A DNA stretch of 64,000 nt from the NCBI GenBank assembly GCA_014706295.1, contig JACSVZ010000001.1, forward strand, positions 85,806,237 to 85,870,236, given 5' to 3'. The translations under genes and the position numbers were made by a program. The notes below the pieces were generated by a model. The model saw nothing but the letters and a program-made list of their open reading frames with translations, was not told the DNA's origin and made no database searches. Shown piece after piece: positions 11,363 to 25,900 of this stretch. How positions within the stretch are numbered: position 1 is the first letter of the stretch; each line of letters opens with the position of its first letter. Source of the stretch: Lycocorax pyrrhopterus obiensis. Lineage: Eukaryota > Chordata > Aves > Passeriformes > Paradisaeidae.

Positions 11363-14157
11363 CATTTTTATGATCCATAGAATTGCTTTTTTTGTAATAA
11401 TAGAAATGAAAAATGATAACCACTAAAAGTTCATGGCTGAATTAAAGTATTTGATCTATGTAGAAAAGTTAGGCTTGAATGTGAGCATTTAGTGCAACCA
11501 GTGCAATTTTACTTTTCTTCCTGTCTTTACATGACACAATGTATAGCAAGTGAAGGCAAACAACTTTTTTCAATGATACTTTCCCTCTGGTCTCATAACA
11601 CACTGATGCACTTCAACACCCAGGCAATCCCTCCTCCTGGTTCTCTGCAGGCCTTGGTTGTTCCTTGTGTAGCAGCCCCCTAAGCCCATCAGTGCTGTGT
11701 GTACAGGTGCAGCCAGCAGCAGTGCTGGGGGATGTCCCAGTGCACGCACGCAGACACACACGCACACGTGCTCCCACGTCATACGGCCACAGCAGCCCAC
11801 GAGATCTGCACAAGCCAAAATCAGTACTTGTCTGGCACCACAGCTGCTCCAGCAGAACAACATATTCATGAGTGGACACACACTAAAGGATATCTCCATC
11901 AGATAGCACTGGGTGGTTCCAATGGATAGCTGATGACCCCTAGACCTACAGAGACCACCTATGTGCCCATCAGGTGCAAGGCTTGGCCAGATAAGTGAGT
12001 GGACCTGCAGCCATCTTATTCATCTCAGCTTCCTCCATTCTCCCCTTCTCTGTTTTAAATCATGCCCAGAGCAAGATCTAAAGTGAATATACATTCCCAA
12101 AGGGCTTCTGAAAGCCTGTATCTTTCAAATATTGGCTCTTTTACCTTATAAACTCCAGTGTGACTGGTACAATAATCTTATTTAAAACAACAAGATTTGT
12201 GTTAGATTTTCTCTGGTTTAGAACAAGGTAAATATTTCCATTTTATAATAGTTAAACACTCAAGGAGATGTGGAAAATTGTTTGAGCTTCTTGTAGATAA
12301 AAATCAGAAAAAATCAGATGCACTAGAATTTAAAAATATATTTTGGCTATTCATTTTCCAAATACTTTTGTAAAGATGTTGTCCATAATTACACAGAGTA
12401 TAGTAAGCATGGTTTTACCAAAGCAGTTTTTTAATTTTAATGTAATTTCTTTTTAAGACCACATAGTAAGTAAGTAAAGTACTTTGTAGTCTGCAATCAT
12501 TAGTGTTATGTGGAGAAGCTGAGATGTCTTTTTTCACTATAATTCTTTTTTATTTTAAAGTAGATAAATCAAGTACATATTTTAACAAAACGATGATCAT
12601 CTTAACTATAAAAGAGTTTAAAAAATACATCCCAGACATTAAAGTTAATGCTTTCAGAATGATTTCTATTTCTGCCATTAAAAGGTTGTGCAAGGCAACA
12701 CAGAGTTAAAATAAATTCCTTTATGACCAGTTGCTGAATCCTTGATACACACACCATTAAAATAAAGTATGGGAGGAAATATATGACTCCATCAGAAATT
12801 GAGGTCAATTAGTGACTCCTTATGAAAAAGCAGTGAAATTGATTTGTAACTGTATCTCTTCAGGCTGCTGCCATTCTGTAGAGTTAATAATAAAATCTGA
12901 ATTCTGACAAGGAGAGTCATTAAAGCACTTCATAGGCAAGAGTTATTCATTACTTTAAAACTTATTATCTTGAATTTATTCCCTTCTGCTAAAAAGATTT
13001 GTCATGTCCAAGAGATAAATGATTCTGAATACGAAAGAGATGGCTGACATAAGTTGTAGTTTTCAGTGTTTTCAAGTGATTTACATGCAATCTGGGTCCT
13101 TTGTACAGTTTTTAAAAATTACTGCTCTCAAATCTCACACCTTTATTTATTAATTTCCCTTCAAGACTATGGCACCACAGGGCCTGAAAATCTCCTGCTT
13201 ACATTTAATAAGGAACTTGGAATGTACTGTATTACAATTAGTTTTATTTTACTTGCATTTATATTTTAAAATATCCAATTTCTTTAATTTATTATCAACT
13301 TAAATACATCAGGAAAACTCTATTTTCATCTCTCTGTCTATGTCTGTCTAGGAAAGCATTCACTAGATAAGAGCAGTAAGATTTTAGTCATCTTTTTATC
13401 CCTGAATTGTAAAAGTTTAAAGTCTGCTGGATGTGTGTTTAAGATTCCTCTCTAATCATCTGTCCAGAATGAAACTTTTAACAAACCAAAAACTAAGTTC
13501 CCATTTAAGAAGAAATTAGCCAAAACACTGTAAACTTTGTGAAAAATACGGATAACATACTTACCAAGAACTAGAAAATTACTGGTCAAAAGTGCTCAGA
13601 GAATTTCCCGTTTACCACTATTGCATTGCATAATGCTGCAATATTTGATTTTTCCTGCTAAAATACTATTTCACACTGGAATTTTGGCTTCTCATTTTTA
13701 TTAGGTGATTCAGCCCTATAGGATGTTTACAGCATCTTAGTACTCCTAACTAATGAACTGTAGCTCGTCCAGAAAAGGCAAGTGGCTTTAGCACTCACAG
13801 TTTGCATTTAATTTGTGCTGTGAACTCAAACAGATGGGTTCCAATGACAGCACACTTCTAGTAAGACTATGTATGTAATAGAGTAGGAGGATAACAAGAA
13901 AAATTTCTTCTCTTAAAATTCCCCCAAATGCACTTTGTGTGCATGATGAGGTTGAGTTCCCTGCAGCACTGCGTGGTGTTGGTCTCTGAGGTGTGCTTTG
14001 GGGTTGTGCTCAAGAACTGCTTCACTGTACAAATGTGCAATGAACCTGAAAGAACATGATCTGCAATTTCCAAACTGCTGTGAGGTTGGGAAGAGAAGGG
14101 ACAATCATTATTCTTCAGATAAAAACATCTGCTGTGTCATCACAGGAAGGACACAGA
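11363..14157. other. Non-coding DNA with a GC-richer patch
   Basis: The part at 11640-11990 is richer in GC and CpG than its surroundings and has CA/CG-alternating stretches near 11745-11770. It carries overlapping open frames on both strands, a sign of low stop density and not of a gene. The rest is AT-rich with no recognised feature. Confidence 0.5.
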
Positions 14158-14613
14158 CCTGTTGGAGTCCAGAGGACACAATATAGACGTTCAGAGGGCT
14201 GGAACAACTCTCCTATCAGGACAGGCTGAGACAGCTGGGGTTGTTTGGCACGGAGAAGAGAAGGCTATGGGGAGACCTTAGAGCATCTTCCAGTACCTAA
14301 AGGGGCTACAAGAAAGCTGGAGGGGGACTTGCAGGAAGGGCGTGTAGTAGTAGTGGGAATGGCTTTAAACTGAAAGAGAGTAGGTTTAGATTGGATATTA
14401 GAAAGAAATTCTTTACAGTGAGGGTGGTGAGGCACTGGAACAGGTTACTCAGAGAAGCTGTGGCTGATGCATCCCTGAAAGTGTTCAAGGCCAGGCTTGA
14501 TGGGGCTTTGAGCAACCTGGTCTAGTGGAAAGTGTCCCTGCCCATGTCAGGGGGATTGGAACTGCATGATCTTTAATGTCCCTTCCAATCCAAATCATTC
14601 TGTGATTCTATGA
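14158..14613 (+). mobile_element. CR1 LINE fragment, end of ORF2 plus 3' end
   Basis: This is the clearest + strand CR1 copy. It begins in the 3' part of ORF2 (a CCTGTTGGAG block, then AGAGGGCTGGAACAACTCTC), runs through the GAAAGAAATTCTTTACAGTG block and GGGGCTTTGAGCAACCTGGT, and ends in a tail reading ATTCTGTGATTCTATGA. Frameshifts and stops destroy the coding part, so it is inactive. Confidence 0.92.
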
Positions 14614-17600
14614 GGCAATGATCTTCACAAATCTCATGCTGGAGAGCACCAGCTGAAGTGTCAACCATACCAAAAAGTAGAATCAAAGGCCAAAAGAAAG
14701 AGTCAGGTGAGGGCAAGCCTTCAGTAGACTCAATAGGCCTAAGTGACATCTCTCTCTAGAAGAAGGAAATCGGTTTGATTTCTGGAAGCAAAGCTCGGTA
14801 AGTGGCAAGGTAGGAGATTTTAGCACATGCTACAGAACTCAGTTTCATCACAGATAATAATCTCTGAAAACGTAACTGACTCTAGTAATGGACTCTATTT
14901 CTTCATAATTATCTGTGCATAGTACTGGTATCAGTGTGTGTGTGTGCATGTAGGTTTGCATTTCTATGTGTGCATCTGAGGGCCGAGTTTTCCAAACATG
15001 ATGTTTAGAGCCTTTTGTCTGGTCTGTCAAGGATGTGGGCAGAACTCTTTATGGGCCACTACCTTGGGGCCAGCAAATTGTGTATGCTTGACGACTTTCA
15101 TTAGCAGGCTGTAAATACTCCGTATTCTTTTGTGAAAGTGGTCACGGAGAACAAACAAGGTTTTGGGAGAAATGGTCTCCTTGTGCTGTCATGCTGAGCA
15201 CAGATTCCTGTTACATCTTCCATGAAGAGTGATTGCATTTCCCATTTTCCCGGTTTTTTTTCTGTTAGCTCAGCAGAATTTTAGTGGCTTTTTAAACATT
15301 ATTTACTAACTTTCATTTTTAATTAAAGTAAATGTAAAAATCCTGCATATTCCAAGCCATATCTAGAATATGCAAAGCTGGCTACCCATAACGAATACAG
15401 GCAAATTATGAAAGCTTGTTCCAGTTTAGAGCTGAATCCTGGTTATAATCCTCTGGTTTTTAAAAACAGTAGTGGGCATCAAGAATCAGCTTTTTTCTTT
15501 CTTTTCATAGGTGATGAGTTCTGTTTGAATGAGAACTTACACTAGATGATCCAAGCACAGTAATGCATTTTTCTTTCGTCTTTCAGAGCATGATGGATTT
15601 AGGATGTGTGTACGTGAGTTTTCTCTTTTGTGAATGTGATTTCTGATTCATTTCTGCATCTTGTTCTTAATGTGAAGCAATCTCTGTGAAAGTATAGTAA
15701 ATCTGTCCATGTCACATAAGATTGTCATTCCATTATTCTTCTGCAGCAACTTTTCCTCTTATCCTGATCACCCAAACAAAAAAACCCTTCATGACTCTGA
15801 AAATGCACTATACAAGGTTGAATATATGAGAGGCAAGTGGAATACTTAAATAGCCCACCAGATTTTTAGTTTCAGCAACCGAGAATAGTTTTTCTGCACT
15901 CCTACATGGACAGTCCTAGCATGGAAGATTTTTCAATTTTTCATATCCAGAGCGCCTTTTTTCTTTGAACAAGCAAAACCTTATTCTTAAAATATTAGTC
16001 CCTGTACTAGCCTGAGCCTTACTTATTAAAGACAGTAGTCAAAAGCAGTAGCTTTCCCATGCCACCAGTAAATCTGCTGCGGCCACATTTCGAAACACTC
16101 AGAACAGCTTGGAAACAATGTGATCTGGAGGTCAAAAGAAAGTTAAAGAAGAATAAGAGGAATATATAGAAAGTACACTGTCTGTTCCGTATAAACAGCT
16201 TGTGTGGATATTGCCATCTGACTCTGAGGAAGTCTTTGGGTGAATTTTCTTTACAGTTATAAATAAACCATTTTAAATTGCATATAGATGTAATAACGCA
16301 ATAATTTAGTGGTTGCACTGTTAACATCCCCCACATCTTTTTATGCAGCCTTACTTCTGTCCCTTTTCTTGTCTTAATTATTCTAGTGCAAAAGTTACTG
16401 TTAAGTTTGCAATAAACTGAAATTGTTGCCTAGAACTGGGCTAGAAGTCTGCAAACTTTTGCTTGCAGTGATTGTCTATGGAAAATAGATGTGCACAAGA
16501 GTAACTAATTATTTTTTAAAATTTTATATGGGCTTTATTTACCTGGGGTTTGAAAACAGACCATTTTTCAGATCAGATCTGTGCAGGAGAGAACAGAAGG
16601 CCTATTTATCATATATTGGACTATAACTGTTATGTGGTTGCAGTTAAAGTGAAAAAAAAAATCCAACAGGAATCAATTATTTGCTTCTTGGTTTAACTCT
16701 GTCGTAAATATGGCATTTAACATGGAAGTTTCTCTGTTCACTTGTACCATTTTATTAACAGCTATCAAATCCAACTGCTTACCTTCTGGTATTGTTTCAG
16801 TTGAGTAATTCCCTTTTAATTAGTAGGACTTTCCATGATCATCTTCCTTAACGTTTTAATTAATCAGTTTCCAAATGCCTGTGAAAGTAGCAAGAAAGAG
16901 AAAGAAAAGAAGAAATGTACCAACACAATTAATTTTGTTTAGCTTCAGTATCCTCTAAAAGTATCAAATGGAGAAAGTGTCCTTCAGTAGCCCATTCACC
17001 TTCAGTAAAGCGCTATCATATCTATATTCTGATATGGTGCTGATTCTAATCAGTGGATTCTATTATAGGCCTTTAAGCAAAAAAAGAAAGTGCTGATGAA
17101 GGCCATAAAAATAAATGAGGCTTATTGCTTCTTGACATCTTTAGCACTTTCTGAGGTTTCCTGAGTGAGCAGGGGTAGCAGACAATAGCTGGAAGATTGT
17201 GTGTAAGATAATGAGAAAAATAAATGCATCCTCGGAAGCAGCCAGCAGGAACTACGGCTAACATTCATTACGCAGGGTCTAGGCTGCTCCCAGTACGATG
17301 CTATTAATTTGTGGAATGAGCTAAGAGGTGTGAAAGAAAGCTGATGTTTGCTCCTAACCTTCCTGGCCAGCATTTTGAATATTAACAGAGAGGTCAAATG
17401 CATTATCTCCTTGAAATTGTCTCTCTCTCTCTCCCGTTTTCCTTTGGTGAGAAGTGAAGCAAAACACACCTCTTAGAAGAAAGGGATGCGGGAAGCAGCT
17501 CCTGCCCTCGCTTTGGTCAAAGAAAAAAACAGGACTGAACGGAAAATAGGTGATGGAGACGAGGGTGTGTTTTAGAGGTGATACAGGGAGAGAATATTCT

Positions 17601-19499
17601 TCAAATTCAAAAGGCAATTCAGTTCCCTTTGCAGGACTGTTCTGGGCATGAGAGTTAAATAGCAGAATATGTGAGAAAGTGAGTATAGTATTTAAATGTT
17701 CATACAGCAAATTCCAATTCTTGTATTCACAGCCTCTTAGGAGCAATCCGCACCATATCTACTTCAGTGTGTGGGTAGGTCCGTATTTATTTGTTCTTGG
17801 GATGTAGATCAGAATTACATTTCATGTACTTTCATAGCACTGAAGGCCAGGCTGTATATATTCTGTATGTATGCATGGCAGCTTCTGCCTGCTGTGGAGT
17901 TTATGTAGTTTAATTATTTGTATGAGTTAACTAACCAGAAATAGACTCAGACTGTGATTAGTGACATAGCAAAAAAGCACATTCTTAATCACAAATTGGA
18001 GTACTTTGGAAGAAAACACGTGTTTGTAACTAAATTTACACTGACTATGCATGTAGGTCATCTGGTGTAACAACAGCATGAGCAATGTTGTTGATTTAAT
18101 AGGCAATTTAGCCAACAGGAAATCTACACCCAAGACATTTTAACTCCTTCCTGTACAGATCTCACAGAGAAACACACACACACTCAGTCCAAAATATTCT
18201 AAGCAACTCTGCTGGCTTCACTGGGAATCAGTTTAAAGTTAAGCATACATAATTCCAAGACCAAAGTTTCTTTTTTTAAACAGCATTGAAATCTGATCAT
18301 AGAAATTTTACAACCAGAATAAAAGGAAAAATAATTAGATGGTTTATCTTCTGTTTCTTACTCACTTTGCTGTACTCGAACATAAGAAACAAAGGAACAG
18401 ATGTGGCAAGACAAAGTGCTTCCTTTCCTTTTACATTTGTACCTCTTGATCTTGAAAACCCAGCAGGGAATGATAACAGTATGTGCAATAAACTGGGACA
18501 AAATGTTAACATGTCAACCTTACAAAGGAATGGTCTGGAAAGTGTAAGAGAAACACAGTCCCTTTGCTCACTCATCTAACAGTGATTCTGTTCAACTGAC
18601 ATTAATCTATTTTCTGAAACAGAGAAAGTGCAAAAGGAAGGTATTTTGTCTGTGTTCAAATATTTTTTGACTGTATTTTGGCAGGTTTATTCTGCTGAGC
18701 TGTGGAAGAAGCGCGGGTATGCTCTGAACCTGGAATACAGAATGATTAGGAAGCAGTTAAAGCTAAGACCAAACAGAATATTTGAGAAAGAAATCCGGTT
18801 TTCTCTTGAAGTATTCTTTCAGGTTGTTTTTTTTTCTTTGAAATGCGCTCAGGTGCCAATACCTGAAAATTTGCAAATAAAGTTATCAGAAGGCAGAAAA
18901 AGCCTTCTTCTATATGGTTTTGCATAAGAAACCTTAACTATATCTTTAGAATTTTTCCAAATTCTTTCTTTATTTTTTTTTCACATTTTCACAAGGTTTA
19001 GACTGGAAGCCTAAATCAGTAGTTTCTGCTTCTGATATATTGAATATCTATGTATTGAGTCCCAACACTTGATGCTTCTATTCCATTCAAGGACTCTTCA
19101 CCGCAAAGGTCTCAAAGTATTGAGTTTTTTCTTTAATTGCAGATTTTCCATAATATAATGAGCTAAGATAATACAATGCCTGCAAGCCACCAATTTAATA
19201 ATTTTGAAGGAGAAGTGACGGACATTGTATAGAAAAAAAAGAGGGGATGCAATTTGAGCAATTTGGAGATGTAGATTATATCAGGCTAGATATCACTGTA
19301 GATGGCTTTTACTGAAAATTAATTAATAAGCAGAAGAAATGTACTGCTGAAAATAGAAAATAATTTGGCTTAGAAACAGATTTAACACTTGTTTAAGATC
19401 AAGGTGATATTGTTTGGTGCAGGAACTGTAAAAGTGGGGAGTTTATAGCAAGTTCAACTGAAAGGGAAATGTTAGCCTAGAAGGAGGATAATACTGAAA
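14614..19499. other. AT-rich non-coding DNA
   Basis: There is a short (TG)n near 14933-14947 and a (CT)7 at 17420-17433. The open frames of about 100-130 residues at 16019-16336, 17354-17746 and 18286-18927 have no family features. Confidence 0.55.
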
Positions 19500-20197
19500 T
19501 TTCTCAAAAATCAATTTTGGGAACAGTCATGTTTAATAGTTTTATTTATGACCTTGGCACAGAAGCAAAATTGGGAAGCATCATTTGGAGGACAGGAGTA
19601 TTGCCTCATCATAGTGAAGGAACTAAATGACCTTGAGATCAGAGGTAATAGGAACAGGATGAAAATCATAAAGTGCAAGGAGATAGTATAAAATAAACTT
19701 GGAAGCATGGTTTCAAACCTATCCAGTATCATCTAGGAATACATCAGTTAGAAAAAACAGGAAGAGAGGGGCCTTGGTCACAGGAGTTCATCAATGAAAG
19801 ACTATTAATTTTCAATATGATCCAACTTTGAAAAAGTCAAACACCTTCTTAGGACATACAAGTAATTTTTAACACAAATTTCACAAGACTCATTGTGCAT
19901 GAATCCAAGGAGTTTTCATCTCAAGAAGAGAGTACAACTCAGATGATATGTATTCAAGAAAGATGTATGAAACTATAAAAAGATTTTTTTTTCATTATTA
20001 CAATGTTCAAACATTTGAACAGTGGCTGTGAAACACAGCGGAATCTTAATCCTTGAGATATTCAAAGCCTGACTAGACAGAGATCTGAGCAACCTGATGT
20101 CATTGACCTTGACCAAGATTAATCCAGGATTTGGATTAAATAACCTCCAAATATCCTGTCCAACCTTGACTTTTCTGTTATTCTTTGATTCTAACTG
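19500..20197 (+). mobile_element. Old, strongly diverged CR1-like LINE copy
   Basis: The 3' part is recognisable: CTTGAGATATTCAAAGCCTG, GAGCAACCTGATGTC, a diverged GGATTAAATAACCTCCAAAT block, CCAACCTTGA and a degenerate TTCTTTGATTCTA tail. The upstream part, with TTTATTTATGACCTTGGCAC and AAATTGGGAAGCA, fits the end of CR1 ORF2 but is much decayed. The 3' part from about 20025 is fairly secure; the upstream limit is a guess. Confidence 0.6.
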
Positions 20198-20557
20198 TGG
20201 TTTCTTCCAAAAAAATTTTTTGTAGTCTAGTGACACTAAAAGTGTCACAAGACAAAACAACTTTGCAGATAACGCCTGGTGAATTTATGAAAGGTATTGT
20301 TTGATTTCTGGCTCTAGAACCAGGGGATTTGCTTGGACATATTTCCATCAGTTCCTGCTCTGAAATTTGCCTCATGGCTGAGGAATTAATAATGTTAATG
20401 ATATCAGTAGCTCCTAGAAAGAAAAGTTCTCTGGAACAAAAACCTTTAGGGTTTTGGACATTTTGATCAGGATGAAGATCCTTCCTGATCCCAAATGAGG
20501 CTGTTATTCTGACCTAAAGCATTAACATAAGACATACTCATCAATGAAAGAAGTCAC

Positions 20558-20592
20558 TGTTTTTGTTTTTGTTTTGTTTTGTTTTGCTTTTG
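20558..20592 (+). repeat. (TTTTG)n-like simple repeat
   Basis: A run of TTTTTG and TTTTG units, about 35 bases, with one C interruption. Confidence 0.85.
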
Positions 20593-20704
20593 TTAAAATA
20601 AACAGAACTAAGCAAAACCCAATTCCATTCCATCCTCAACAACCAACACTGGATGATTCTATTCCTCTCAACCTCTGTTTACCACAAAGTCTTAAAAGTG
20701 TAGA

Positions 20705-20779
20705 ATAAATACCTTGGGGGTTGGACCTAGATAATTTTCCAGGTCCCTTTCAACCCAAACCATTCTGTGGTTGTGTGAA
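20705..20779 (+). mobile_element. Short CR1 3' end
   Basis: A 75-base terminal CR1 piece: GGGGTTGGACCTAGATAATT, then CAGGTCCCTTTCAACCCAAA and a tail reading ATTCTGTGGTTGTGTGA. Confidence 0.8.
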
Positions 20780-22879
20780 ATCTAGCCAACTGCAGCGTGA
20801 TCTGGTAAAGTCTGAACTTTGTCTGCAGCACTGGGAGCCGGCAGTATAAAGATAATTTGTATTTTCAAAAAGCAGTGTGAGAAGTAAAAAGTGAGAATGG
20901 GCAGCTGCAATCTTTACAATCCCATATAGAATTTCATAGATTTTTGAAAGAACTTCCATGAAGAAGCCAAGTTACATCATGCGTTGCCAAAGATAGATTC
21001 TTTCAGAATAAGGTTTCTGGTTGAAAACATGATCAGTATCTACCCACAGCAAATATCTTCCTATGTTGATAAGAAATTGTGCTTAATTGCAGAAGTTAAG
21101 TTTTTTAATTTAAGCTTCCTACAATTGTGCACCTCATGTTTTAGATAGAACCACTATAAATACATTTATTTCCCAACTCCACAGCTTTTTCTTTTTTTTT
21201 TTAGTTCCTATTCCTGTATGTAAATTAAGCTAATTTTTCTGATCAGGGAGTGTATTAATTTAAGCTGGAACAGCCATCTGCAATTCTTTCAATTGTTTTA
21301 CAGAGATTTAAAACCCCTGCATATTTCATCAGTAAAGATTTTCTGTTAATGGACTGTTGGCACAAAATGTTCCACAAGGTTGGATTAAATCCCACCTATT
21401 TAGAAGACTTTCTAAAATTATCTTGGTATACCTTTAAGAAAATCCATTCTGTCAGAGTTACATTTGACAAGCGGAAGTGACAATTATTACAAAGTTTGAA
21501 TACACAATGTGATCTATTATGTGGTAATTTTCTAAAGCATAATAGAGTCTGGGTTATTTTTAAATTTTTAGATATGTGTCATATGATATTAATTGAAAGC
21601 TGCAGAGACACTGAAGTAAAGAATATCAAAATGGCTTGCATCTATCTAACAGATTGTTGCAGCAAAACCTCTCCTCCATGAAAGACTCCATTCATAATGA
21701 TCACAAGAATTAAGGTTTCTTTAAATCTTTAGTTCTTTATTGGTAGAATCCTGAATTAAGCATTACTTTATTCACTATATTTACACCCATTAAGTAAGTT
21801 TGTATTTCCATGATTTAATTCTCTTCAGACAAAGTAATTACATTGATTATTATCAATCCCTAGAGGTATTTTCAATTTACTGGTTTGCCAATTCAATGTT
21901 ACCAATATACCATTACAAAACAAGAACTTTGTTTCAGAAATCTCCTTTAACTAGTTCTCTTGGGACTCTTGCTTGTAAGTCAGCTGTGTTGAAAATCTTC
22001 ATGCTCTTTTCTCAGAATTAAGGAACTTTCCTTTTTATCCTTTAAATAGATAACTCTTCTTTCCCGTTTTGTTACAGATAATACACAAACATATCTGTAG
22101 AACATTTCTGTCATCTGTATTGCTCGTGGCAGATTTTTCAACAGCATCTTCTCTTGTACCTCATCTTCCTTTGAGACAAAGGTGCCATTTTTTGACACAC
22201 ACTGGTAGAAAGAATACATCAATTTAAACAAACAAAAAAAAAAACACTTAAGAAAGAATAAATGAAAATAAGACAGGATGAAAAAGATGATAACAATAAG
22301 CTGTGTTTCTTTGAAGTACCTAAAATCTGTGGTCATCAAAGACCTGGAAGTGTGTTCAGTGTCATGGGAACAAAGTAATACATTAAAATGATTTTAGCAA
22401 CTTTGCACATTCTGTATATTAAATTTTCCATTAATATTTTCATAATATTACAGTCTAGAAAGAGCCATTAGATTATCTTGCCTCTTTTGATGTTGTAAAG
22501 TGTACGTTTCACCAAGAACATTACACAGAGTATTATTTATACTGACAGACTTTTTTCCTTCTTTTTTTTAAATCTAAATAAGAAAGTAGTTTTCATGCAT
22601 GAAAGCACTGTGCTAAGTAAAGAGTAAAAATGGTAGCTCAATCATTGTTAATTAGCCCTAGTACACATTATTAGTGCTTTCTGGCACAGAATTGCCTACC
22701 AGTCAGTCCAAGACAATGCCAAGACATTATTCATGAATGCACCAGCAATCATATCCAAAAGTAAGCTGGAAAAGAAAAACCCCAACAAAATCCCCCTTCT
22801 CCAAATTTGTTTTCATTCATCCTCCCAAGTCCTCCTTTGTGCTTTCAAACATCCCAAGGTCATTCTAACAAACCTCATA
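20780..22879. other. AT-rich non-coding DNA
   Basis: Nothing recognisable. A 119-residue - strand frame at 21980-22339 has one hydrophobic stretch of low complexity and no motif. Confidence 0.55.
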
Positions 22880-22960
22880 GCATCATGAGATCCTATGACA
22901 ATTCAGATTGGAATTATCTATGGGTCATCTAATTCAACCTCCTCAGAACACACAGTGCAT
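22880..22960 (-). mobile_element. Short diverged CR1 3' end, reverse orientation
   Basis: Read on the + strand it starts with a decayed tail (ATCATGAGATCCTATGACAA) and continues into TCAGATTGGAATTATCTATG and TCATCTAATTCAACCTCCT, the reverse complement of the usual CR1 end. The copy may extend towards 23.15 kb, but I cannot follow it there. Confidence 0.6.
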
Positions 22961-25900
22961 AGCCACAGACCCATATTACAGAAATCTCAGCCATATGGGC
23001 TTCAGAGCAACTCTCAGATTGTTTCAAACAGTTTTTACAATCCCACAAGAAGAGCTCAGAGGAGATTCAGGCCAAATGTCATGTGCTGTGGATGAGGCTA
23101 TGAGGCCAGTCTATGGAGCAGGTCTTATGGCTAAAAGAGTCCCTGCCCTAAGCAATTTAACAATGTAAAAGTACTCTATACTTTTATATATATGAATTCA
23201 TAGGATAAGAAAGGTCTTTTAGTATTTTTTCATCATTGATTTTGAGAAAAAATATTAGGTTCCTAAGTCAGAAGGCCAAATTTCCATATTAGCATTTTTT
23301 AACTTTTAGATGCAGCTTTTCTTTTTCACCCTTAGAAGTGTTTCCTTCTCTATCCTAATCAAGTTTCCTGTCTCTTCCTAGATATACTGTACCTCTCACT
23401 TGCAATATCTATCTTGGCATTTTGCACATATAGTGCAAACTCACCCAGGAGAAACACCTAGAGAGACCATGTCAATGTATACGCAGGCCAGATAGGAGCT
23501 AACTATATTTCTATTTTTCTAACATACAACCATAATTTATTTTGAAAGCCAATTCTTTGGTAGAAATTGCTCGCTGGCTGAAAAATTCACCTGGTTCTTA
23601 ATCCTGTCCTCAGAGAACAATCTGAGCAGTCAGCCTGGGAGATGTAGAACACTTCACGAAATCACATCTAGGGGCTGTAGATGGAAAACAGATATGCCTG
23701 TGTCCATAACTTCAGTCTCATGAAGGAATAAAGAGTGGATCAAACAGATGTGGATGCAGAAAATCTCCACACACACAGCTGACATTTCTCATCACCTACA
23801 ACAGTTTGAACTTTAGGAAACTCTTTGCACCCATTTCCATGTGCAGGCCGTACTTCAAATCGCTATTTATGAATATGCATGTTCTCAGTAAGCTTCTTTT
23901 TCTGCTTTAAATAAATAAGTAAGTAAATGTGTATGTATGGGGCTACTAGGCAGTCCCACCTAAAATGATATAAAGTGTCATATATTTAAAACTAGTAAAT
24001 TTCTAGATTGACTGAATATTCTTTGGGACTTTCTTTAGCAAAACCTCCCTAAGCACATCATATAAATGCACTAAAATTCTAAAAAAAAAAAAAAAGTCTG
24101 TATTCTGCCTATATATATTCCATCATATTATATTTATATATAACATTGTTTCTGCATATATCAGAGATTAAGTAGAAATTTCAGTGAATGCACATAGTAA
24201 TTGTTTTGAAGTTTTTTTTCAGGTAGTTGGAATTCAGAGGAAATATAGCATTGGTGTCATAGTACTAATGCCCATTTCCCTAGAGGTATTTCGTATTAAA
24301 TTTTTATATAGTGTAGGGTAAGCATATACCTAGACATCAGATTGAAACCCACAGCTCTGAACTCCAAATGGATTGTTTAGCAGGGAGCAGGGAGCAGCCC
24401 AAAGCCACACAAATATCACGAGCTCTCCCTAAGGAGCAGACACGGAGCAGCCGCCCCAGCATGGTGTGCATGTGCCAAAGGACTCTGACCTTTGCATCAT
24501 ATTTCATACCCAAGACTTAGTACAACACAGCTATGGCTGTGCTGCCACTGGTCCTGAAGCTGGGCTACACTTTGCAATGTGTGCTTTTAAGCTCCTAAAT
24601 CACAAATATTTAGGGAGGACTACCTTATGCCTTGAATTACAGTCTAGAGAAGAGAGTGAGGTCATGTGGCTTTATCCCAGGGATAACATCAAATGATACT
24701 GCATTTTAAAGGTACAGATCATCTTGGCATCAGCATTCTGGTTGCCAGAAACTGGAGAAGAATTGTTATGTAGAACTATAACCCTCCCTTCCATACAGCC
24801 GTCCATACTGGACAGCCCGGGGGAGAGGGTGACATAGACTATTTCTTGCCCACTTCCATGAAAAAATGAGGGTTCAAGAGTTTGCCTTTTGCTGCAGTTA
24901 GAGTTATAATCGCAGAAGCACTACCATGCAAAAGGGTTGGGGAAATGATCATTAAGCCAGCATGACTGACACATTTTTTATTTCTGACATGCATGAAATG
25001 GAAGGTACTTTGTGTGATTTTCTTCCAAGAGACTGGGAAAGCAGCATTACTTATCACATGGGGAGTTGGTGTTCTATGTATCAGAAAGCGGCAAGGTTGT
25101 AACTGTTTTCAGAAGTTCTAATTAGTTCCAATATAACCTCATTTTTTGTAGTTATGGAAAAAAATGGTTGCTTGTCTCTTATGTAATTGTCCTTTTGTAT
25201 ACCTCTGCATTGATTTCTCCCAGTTATAACATCAAGGTGGTGGGTGCCAAGACATTTTCTAAATCGGTCTTTTATTCATTGCCTGCCTCTTACCAGCATC
25301 TGATAGAAGGCTGAGAAAAAAAAAAATCGAGGCCATTGTTTTCCCTTGTTGTTAATTATTTAATCTTTATGGCATTTAATTTGTACATCTTCTGTGAACA
25401 ATATCCTGTGGATGCCTGTTGTATTAATGATGTGCATTTCCCTTATAGGAAAACTTTGACATGCTTTACATGATTCTATAAAACACACAATGATGAACAG
25501 TAAATAGACTCCCCAGGCAAAGATTTGTTAATGAGTCCCAATTAGCTAAAAATCAGAAAAAACCCAACAGATAATTTTGAACACAGAAAAAGGATTTGGA
25601 TCAATCTTGCATGGATTAGAGGCTCTTATTCACTGTATGTCTTGCACACAGTCACTTATGCTTTGCATATTAAGTCTGCACTTTGGAGTAATTATGAACG
25701 TAATAAAACTTCTGTTAATAAAATGTTGCTCATGAACCAAATTACTAAGAAAATCAGTTAATTCAGAATACAACAGATTCATATTAAATTAGATAATTCA
25801 GTCCAATATAAAATTAACCAAAAGAAATTGATAAAAATAAAGCTTCCATTTTTCTTCTGGTGTTTCAAAAAGGCCATCTTCTAATTCAGTTTTAACCGAC

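Noticed and set aside
17354..17746. 130-residue - strand open frame
   Set aside because: Low-complexity pyrimidine-rich coding with no motif; it overlaps another frame.
21980..22339. 119-residue - strand frame with a hydrophobic segment
   Set aside because: The segment is F/L-rich from AT-rich sequence; no TAS2R or other receptor motif is present.
25440..25510. ATGATTCTATAAAAC, resembling a CR1 tail
   Set aside because: No CR1 body precedes it; it is too short to count.
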